Positions 57,261-64,000 of a stretch of 64,000 nt of DNA are shown here, piece by piece. Origin of the DNA: Papaver somniferum (taxonomy: Eukaryota; Streptophyta; Magnoliopsida; Ranunculales; Papaveraceae); NCBI RefSeq assembly GCF_003573695.1, contig NW_020650526.1, positions 3,672,208 through 3,736,207 on the forward strand, given 5' to 3'. The notes beneath the pieces were generated by a model that was not told where the DNA came from, did not search any database, and saw only the letters and a list, made by a program, of their open reading frames with translations. A program made the position numbers and the translations under genes. Position 1 is the first letter of the stretch. Each line of letters begins with the position of its first letter.

Positions 57261-59627
57261 TCAAGCTTCAATATCAATATCAGTAGCAGGAGATGACAGA
57301 AGTTCTTCGCCAACATTCTCGCAAGCTTCTCCTTCATTTCGGCTTTGATCTTCGTCATGACTAGCATTTTGATTATCGCCAGCAATTACTTGATTAGCAT
57401 CTTGAGTATCGCCAGCAACTACTTCTTCGGGAGAAATTTCTTTCTCATTCTGATTAGCACTAGCAGATACTTCTTTAGAAGGAACTTCTTCTTCATCTTC
57501 CAGGAAATTATCCTCTGCACCGCTTTCATAATCGTAATCACTATCAGCAGGAGAGGAACTTCATCATCATCTACTTCTAAAGGATCAATTGATGTAGGAG
57601 GAAGAGAGTTGGACAATAAAATGTCATTTACAAGGAATTCATTCCGTAGATGAACTTGGCGAAGAAGTGCTCTTTGATGATTCCTATCTTGAATATCCTT
57701 AAAATAAGCAAGATAATCAAGTCTTCTTTCTGCCCGGTCGCGAGAACCAGTAAGAGTAGATACAAGTAATGCATTCTCTCTGCGAATTTTAGCATATTTA
57801 GCCTCCAAATCAGAAATAGAAGAATTAAGATTCTTCTCAGACTCTGCGAAGAATAGAATACAAAATTTTATTAAGATAAGGAATTCAGAGAGATATGACA
57901 AAGGAAAGATAATTAAGGTAGTCAAACTATTATGACTACCTTCCTTTTGCGAAATAAGATGTTGAACCAAGGATAGACAACTATTCTTCCAATGATCCAT
58001 TGCGTCATCAAATTTATCTTCAACTAAACCTTTAAGTCGAGACTGAAGATTTTTCTCTTTAGAAACAAGGAAGGCATTTTTCTTCGCAAGAGAAGAATAA
58101 GATTCTTCTAATTTGGAATATTGATCTTTAAGCTGATTTGCCTTCACACTTAAAGCTATTCTACCTTGAATGAGTGAATTTCTTTCAGTGATAGATGATT
58201 CTGTTACTTCTTTAAGTTCATTTCTTAAAGAGCGAAGAGATTTTTCTTGGTCAACACATACTTTTTGGAGAATATTAAGTTGTTGTGAAGATATCGCCAT
58301 CTTGTTTAAATAAACTCGCTTCTCTTGAGACAAGGTTTTATTCTCATCTGATAAAGTTTCCATCCCTAAATTAGCTTTGGTTAAAGAATAAGAAAGACGA
58401 GATACTTCATTACTTAATAGATCTTGTTTTTCAACTAATTGGGTATTTTCATTGGTAAGGTTATTTATTTGATCAAGAGAATATGAATAGAGATTATCTA
58501 ATTGGTTATATTGATCCATTAAGACTTCTTTATCAACACGGGCTTCTTCAACAGCAGATTCAAATTTATATCTCTCCATTACTCGTTTCTGATTTAATGC
58601 TTAACATGCGAAAGAGGGATTTAAAGGATAATTAAGCAGGGGAAGGATAAAACCATCGAAAAGGCAAATTAAAGACATAGATGAGGAAATCATACCTCTT
58701 AACTCATCATTCTTCTTGCGAAGATTATCACGATCCAGTAAAACATTATGAAGTTTCTGATTTTCAAGACGAAGAGCATTACATTCTTTTTCTAAAGTTG
58801 TCTGCGAAGCATCTTTGTCAGAACGCAAATGCTTGCTCAGAATTTCGCAAACATTAGACTTGATGGGATAAGTGGAAGACTTATTACCATCATCTAGAGT
58901 CTCAGATAAAACCTTGAAAGAAATATTTATCCCTTCCACGGTGTCTTTCGACAAAGGAGTAGACTTAGGAAGAGAACTGGTAGAGACAGAAGGTTGAGAA
59001 ACATTCTCAATGGGAAGAGAATAGGCTTCATTCGCAGAAGGAACCACAAGGGGAGTTTCAGTCATAGGAAGATCAACTGGAGAAATGAAATCAGAGGCAA
59101 CATTCTCGCGAGTTGGAGATAAAGGTTTATCTTGCGAATATATCGCAGGAGATTTGGAAGAAATGAAGTCAGAGGCAGCGTCTTCATGAATTGGAGATAA
59201 AGGTTTATCTTGCGAAGATGTCGCAGGAGATTTGGAAGAAATGAGTATATGGAAGGGAACAGTAGTTGGAATAGCCTTGAGGTGGCGAGATTTCTTGTGA
59301 GGTGTATGAAGATCTTTATCACCCTGCGAATTACAATCTAGATAAGAAACAGAGGCAACAATATTGTTATTAGAAAAAGATAGTGTTTCTTACTATCTTC
59401 CCATTTGCAGACTTCCTTTTATGAACGACAACTTTATGCTGTGATTTGGGATTATTAGGATTCTGAACTGAAAATTTGGTGTTGGAGCCGCTTTTGCTGA
59501 AATAACAAGAGTATGGGAATCACATAAACAACATCACATAAGACAATAAACAAGATCAATTTCAAATATATCAATTTCAGCAAAATTTATAAGGAAGAAA
59601 AAAGAAGACTAACCTTGATGAATCCAT
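57261..59627 (-). CDS. antisense coiled-coil protein gene inside Tat element (copy B)
   Basis: Exons correspond to copy A: 59627-59614, 59496-59397, 59323-58696, 58599-57940 and 57843-57261. Exons 4, 5 and most of exon 3 are identical to copy A, including the frameshift near 57557-57567. Exons 1-2 and the start of exon 3 lie in the diverged part and bring several amino-acid changes. The donor after exon 2 reads AT instead of GT at 59396-59395, so normal splicing there should fail. Exon 3 here has a more regular form of the 26-residue repeat (SSKSPA...SQDKPLSP twice). Confidence 0.65.
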
Positions 59628-59808
59628 GAAAGATGATAGCAGGGAAATTATCTTGAAGAAGATCACAAACTATGAAGATCTAATTTGAAAATGAAGAAGA
59701 ATTTAAAAAGATTGAAGAAGAAAGAAGAAAAGTTGCAGCGATGGAGTTTGCAGAAGAACGATGAAGTTGCAGAGAGAATAAAAAGAAAGAAGAAGAGGAT
59801 GAAAAGAA

Positions 59809-59818
59809 ATATATATAG
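59809..59818 (-). promoter_or_regulatory. TATA box of antisense gene (copy B)
   Basis: CTATATATAT on the minus strand, same distance to the ATG as in copy A, and kept although flanking sequence has diverged. Confidence 0.65.
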
Positions 59819-60019
59819 AGGGAATTTTTCCTCGAGAAAATAAACGTGGTTAATATGGAAAGATTTAAACAGTTAAAAAGTAACGGTTACAAAAGACGTG
59901 TCGAGAAATAAATGGAAGAAAGAATACGTGTGATAAATGCAGTATATGAGAAAATAAGCGTTTGCGGCATTTCTCACATCATTCTCTACTTTGCAGAGAG
60001 GATATGAGAAGAGGCAAGA

Positions 60020-60477
60020 TGTAGGATCAGAATCTCGCAACAGTTATGTTTCAGCGAAGTTAACAATGGTATTGCACAAAAGTGTCGCAGAATAATTTCA
60101 GAAACGATATCAGCAAGGATCATGAGAAAGGTGTGATAGACTTGCGAAAATTAGAAAGCTTGCGAAGTCAACATTTGTAAGGTTGCGAGAATGTCGCAAA
60201 CCATATCCGAAAATAAATGATAGATTAGCTGTCATCCACTATGTATTTCCCTTATAAATAGTCATTCGAGTTGTAAAGGAAAGGGAGATCTTTTTTGAGT
60301 GAGAGATAAGTAAATAGGAGAGAGAAAGTTGAGAGCAGAGATCATTCTTGATTTCTTTATTTTCCTTGTAAGAATATTCAGAAATTAATCAATAAAATTA
60401 AGAGTGTAAACCTAAAAATAGGTTGATCAACGATAAAATCATACAAGGGGTGTATTGTAGGATTTCCTGCAACTACA
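60020..60477 (+). repeat. shared LTR between two Tat internal regions
   Basis: 458 bp, TGTAGGATC...CTACA. A purine tract (GAGAAGAGGCAAGA) lies immediately left and a primer-binding site (TGGCGCTAGAAACAGGGA at 60481) immediately right. The LTR is therefore 3' LTR of one unit and 5' LTR of the next. Confidence 0.92.
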
Positions 60478-60524
60478 TAATGGCGCTAGAAACAGGGAGA
60501 TTGAAGATCTAAAGTTGAAGACTG

Positions 60525-61300
60525 ATGATTGAGAAAATTCAAATCAAGAAAGTGATTAAACAAATCAGTGAATCAGTTAGAGGAAAGATGAATAGAATTA
60601 ATGAAAATGGCAAAAAATTGGAGTGTAATATGATAACAAAAAGCTTGGTTAATGAATTCCATGAAAACATCAAAGGAAGAATACATAAACGAAATTTTGA
60701 AGGAAAGAAAATTATGGCGATAGAAAAGACTTCACCTTTGAAAGATTGGGAAAAACAAAGAATTGTGTTCATGGCAGAAGAAATACTAAAAGAAATTTGA
60801 ATCATACATCTCCATTGGTTGTCACAATGCCTATTACACGAAAAGAGAAGGATACAACAATAAAATCCATAGGAGAATGGATGTTGAACAGAACTTTAAT
60901 TGATGCAAGAAGTTCTGTTGATATAATATTTTATCATGCATTTCGGGGAATGGGATTTAAAGATGAAGAAATGTCCAATTCAACATATTTTGTTCAAGGC
61001 TTTGGAAAATCCACAACAAAACCTAAAGGATAAATAGTGGTACGAATTCCACTTGGAGAAATCGAAACACATGTGACATTGTGCATAGTGGATATGGAAT
61101 CGCCATATAATATGTTATTAGGAAGATCATGGATACATGTGATAAAAATTGTGGTATCAACGTTGCATCAATATATTAGATTCCCCACTCCAAGTGGAAT
61201 AGGTGAAATCAGAGGAGATATTGATAATGCGAAATTATGTCATTAAATTGAAGTAAGGCGTTATGAAGAACAAGCAAAAAGGAAACAATTTCGCAGAAAA
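60525..61300 (+). pseudogene. Tat pol: pre-protease remnant and protease (copy C)
   Basis: The protease motif reads DARSS instead of DAGSS. The two TGA stops of copy A are glycine codons here, but this copy has its own breaks: a 1-base deletion near 60797, TAA at 61031-61033 and TAA at 61244-61246. No gag is present, as in the other copies. Confidence 0.85.
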
Positions 61301-63001
61301 TTGGTAACGGAAGCAAAGAAGGAAGAAGAATTTAGAGTATATGTGATAAGGGCGAAAGAAGGCAAAGGAATACCCAGCGGAATTTCGGAAGAAGGAGAAG
61401 GATCCATAAAAGTAATTAAAGAACCCACACCAATGGGAGAACCTAAACACAGTTACACTGCCGCAAAACCAACAAAAGAGATAAATGTTGGGACTGAAGA
61501 GGAGCCTTTACTGTTGAGAATTGGAACCAAAATGGATATAGAAGAAGAAGAAAGAACTGTCAATTTACTGCGAGAATATAAAGATATTTTCGCAAGAAAC
61601 ATGGATGAGATACCAGGAATAGATCCAACAATTGCTTGCCATAGACTGGAGATTAAAAAAAATGTGAGACCATTTAAACAGAGAATAAGAAAAATCGCAA
61701 CAACTTACCATTCCCAAATAGAAGAAGAATTACAGAAAATGTTGGAGGAAGGAATTATAAGAGAAGATAAATACCCAGAATGGATAGCGAATATGGTCAT
61801 TGTCCCAAAGAAAAACAAGGGAATCAGGATTTGCATAGATTTCACTGATTTGAACAAAGCTTTCCCTAAAGATAGTTTTTCGTTACCCGATATTCCTCAA
61901 ATGGTGGAATCTGCAGCAGGAAAGTGTAGGGTATCATCTTTAGATGGGTACAAAGGGTATAACCAAATTCCTCTCGCTGAAGAAGATCAAGAACATACTG
62001 CTTTCTTTGCTCCTAGAGGTTTATATTGTTATACGAAAATGTCGTTTGGTTTGCGAAATGCGGGAGCAACATATCAAAGAATGGTAGAGAAGGTGTTCGC
62101 AAAATGGATACACAAAACATTAGAAGTATACGTGGATGACATGTTGGTAAAGAGTAAGGAAGCTAAGGACCATGTACAAGACTTGAGGGAGATTTTTGAA
62201 CAAATGCGGCAGTATAACATTAAATTGAATCCCGAGAAGTGTACTATTGGAGTTGCATCGGGAAAATTTTTAGGCTACATTGTATCAAAGGAAGGAATAC
62301 AGGTTGATCCGGAAAAAGTGCAAGCAGTTCGTGACATGCCAACACCAGCAACAATAAAAGATGTACAGAAGTTGAATGGGCTTCTAGCTTCGCTGGGGAG
62401 ATTCATTTCGCGATCATCAGACAAATGCAAATATTTTTTCGATATACTCAATAAGGGTGCGAAATTTAAATGGAGTGATGAATGTGAAAAGGCTTTTCAA
62501 GGAATCAAAGAACATCTTATGAATACAACTATCTTACAAAAGGCAGAACCAGGAGAAGAATTATTGATTTACCTTGCGACAACGTCGCATGCATTAAGTG
62601 TTGTATTATTGCGAGTAGACGCAGGAGTGGAGAAACCCATTTATTACATTAGCAAAACTTTTAATACCGCAGAGAATAATTACTCAAAAATTGAAAAGTT
62701 GATCTTAGCATTAGTTTATGCATCATTTAAGGTCCGCATATATTTTCAAGCACACAAGATAAGGGTATTAACAAAAGTACCAATTGAATCAGTGATGAAG
62801 AATTCTAAAAGATCAGGAAGGGTAGAGAGATGGAATGCACAAGTAGGGAATTTTGATATTAAATATGAAGTTTTATCTTCACCAAAATCACAAGTTGTTA
62901 CGGATTTCTTGGCAGAATTTCCTTTAGAAGAAGATGAAGCAGTAGAAGAAATGATGGATGTAGAAGACGAACATGGAGATCCAAAAGATTTATTAACATA
63001 A
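61301..63001 (+). pseudogene. Tat pol: reverse transcriptase and RNase H (copy C)
   Basis: 566 codons with an uninterrupted frame. The catalytic block reads LDGYKGYNQI with the aspartate present (D215, codon 61943-61945), and YVDDM is present, so both halves of the active site are intact, unlike copies A and B. The conserved cysteine of NKACPKDSF is phenylalanine. It ends at the same TAA as the other copies, inside the segment identical to copy B. Confidence 0.92.
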
Positions 63002-63496
63002 CCAAATAGAATGGAAATACTGGTAGATGGATCATCAAATGGATAAGGAAATGGAGTTGGAATTGTTTCAATTTCGCCAGAAGGAATAAAGATGGCTTTT
63101 TCATTCAGGTTGGAATTTGAATCCACTAATAATGAAACAGAATATGAAGCTGTGATACATGCATTAAAATTCCCAATAGAAATGAAACTAGAAAACGCCA
63201 GGATCACTAGTGATTCGCATCTAGTTATTCGCCAAATAAAAGGAGAGTATACTACAAATGAACCATCCCTGAAGAAATACAAGAAGTTGGTTGAGGAATT
63301 GTCAGCGAAAATCCCAAAAATAAAATGGAGGCACATTTCAAGAAAGGATAATAGACTTGCAGACGCTTTTGCTTTCATCTCAAGTATGATGACAGATCCA
63401 ACTGCGAGATGCATAAAAATACAAACACTTCTGTCACCATCAGTCAATAAAGAAGAGGAAGATGTGTATGTGATGGTCATAGATAATGAAAAATAA
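63002..63496 (+). pseudogene. Tat pol: second RNase H (copy C)
   Basis: Identical to 54244-54738, including TAA at 63044-63046 and at its end. Confidence 0.88.
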
Positions 63497-64000
63497 GAAC
63501 AAATAAATAATGCCGCAGACTGGAGAATGGAGCTTCACGCATATTTGGTGAAAGTAGAAACACCAAGAAATAGATTGGAAACACACAAGTTAAAAAGCCG
63601 AGCAACGAATTATGAATTAAGAGATGGGTTGTTATACCGAAAATCTTTTAGTGGACCATCACTCAGATGTTTGACACGAGAGGAAGGAGAAAATGTGTTG
63701 AAAATGTTACATAGTGGAGACGTTGGCAATCATAGTGGATGAAGATATCTTTGGCACATAGAGCAAAAATGCAAGGTTATTACTGGCCATACATGCATGA
63801 AGATTCAAAACAAATATCAAGACGTTGTGAAGATTGTCAGCGGCATGGAAAGAAGATACATGCACCAGGAGCACCATTGTCATCTTCAACCAGTGTGTGG
63901 CCCTTTGGAAAATGGGGCTTAGATATTGTGGGGCCATTTTTACCAGGAACTGGACAAAGAAGATACTTAATAGTCGCAATAGATTATTTCACAAAATGGA
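63497..64000 (+). pseudogene. Tat pol: integrase N-terminal part (copy C, cut by window end)
   Basis: Zinc-binding region and the first aspartate of the core (GLDIVGPF) are present, and the window ends before the second. The TGA/frameshift at 63740 is shared with copies A and B. Confidence 0.85.

Larger units (their letters stand above)
40881..59193. repeat. copy B of the window start (1-770, 5846-23391)
   Basis: 1-770 matches 40881-41650 and 5846-23391 matches 41652-59193 with almost no differences. Copy B has no gap and only one copy of the MULE/LTR junction. It is therefore the better template for that part of the locus. Confidence 0.92.
51258..60477 (+). mobile_element. Tat retrotransposon, copy B, with switched 3' part
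   Basis: The first 7.9 kb repeats copy A. From 59194 on it follows a different family member (several differences per 100 bases, a 14-15 bp insertion near 59875). The 3' LTR at 60020-60477 is not followed by CAATT but by TAA and a primer-binding site. It is thus also the 5' LTR of the next element. Confidence 0.85.
60478..64000 (+). mobile_element. second Tat internal region (copy C), cut by window end
   Basis: Starts with the primer site and shows the same gag-less layout as copies A and B. The first 2 kb differ from copy B by a few percent. From 62455 to the window end (1,546 bp) I see no difference from 53697-55242. Confidence 0.88.

Overview
The window is nuclear DNA of a flowering plant with a large, transposon-rich genome. 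The evidence is AT-rich intergenic sequence, plant-type LTR retrotransposons, a Mutator-like element (MULE) with an Ulp1-type protease gene, a CACTA element, GT-AG introns and plant TATA boxes. The long LTR beginning TGTTAGAGCATAGC with repeated TCCGCGAAC blocks makes me think of poppy-type (Papaver, Ranunculales) repeats, but that is a low-confidence guess from memory. I see no single-copy host gene, rRNA, intact tRNA or CRISPR array. The protein-coding content is transposon-derived and mostly broken.

Layout. (1) 1-8612 and 27310-about 30760 are two halves of one MULE, with a plus-strand transposase tail and a convergent minus-strand Ulp1-like gene. The MULE is split by a long-LTR retrotransposon with a tRNA-iMet-type primer site (8613-27309, target duplication TTACA). 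(2) That retrotransposon is itself interrupted by a 1.2-kb non-autonomous CACTA element (13855-15082, target duplication TTG) and by a Ty3/gypsy Tat-type element (15452-24661, 458-bp LTRs, target duplication CAATT). This is a three-level nest in which each insertion still shows its target-site duplication. (3) About 30770-36853 is a decayed Ty1/copia element, and 36854-about 38365 is an unrelated LTR-like block. (4) 38366-59193 repeats the start of the window: MULE transposase, Ulp1-like gene, long LTR, CACTA and the Tat element. It runs at an offset of 35.8 kb and is almost base-identical. (5) At 59194 it switches to a diverged Tat copy, which ends in an LTR (60020-60477) that directly starts a second Tat internal region running off the window.

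Two 10-N gaps (771-780, 5836-5845) bound a 5,055-bp block that is an almost exact extra copy of what follows. In the gap-free copy at 41650-41652 the first gap corresponds to a single base. Together with the near-identity of the 35.8-kb repeat and the abrupt switches at 23392/59194 and 62454, this makes assembly redundancy a serious alternative to real duplication.

The two most biologically interesting signals are these. First, the non-coding parts of the MULE hold a dense family of dyads, GTGTAAC-N5-GTTACAC. The arms mutate and the 5-bp centre varies in sequence, but the spacing is constant. The host LTR element landed inside one of them. Second, the gag-less Tat element carries, between pol and its 3' LTR, an antisense five-exon gene with its own TATA box. 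It encodes a long coiled-coil protein whose reading frame runs across four introns with a single frameshift, while the sense pol frame carries many stops.
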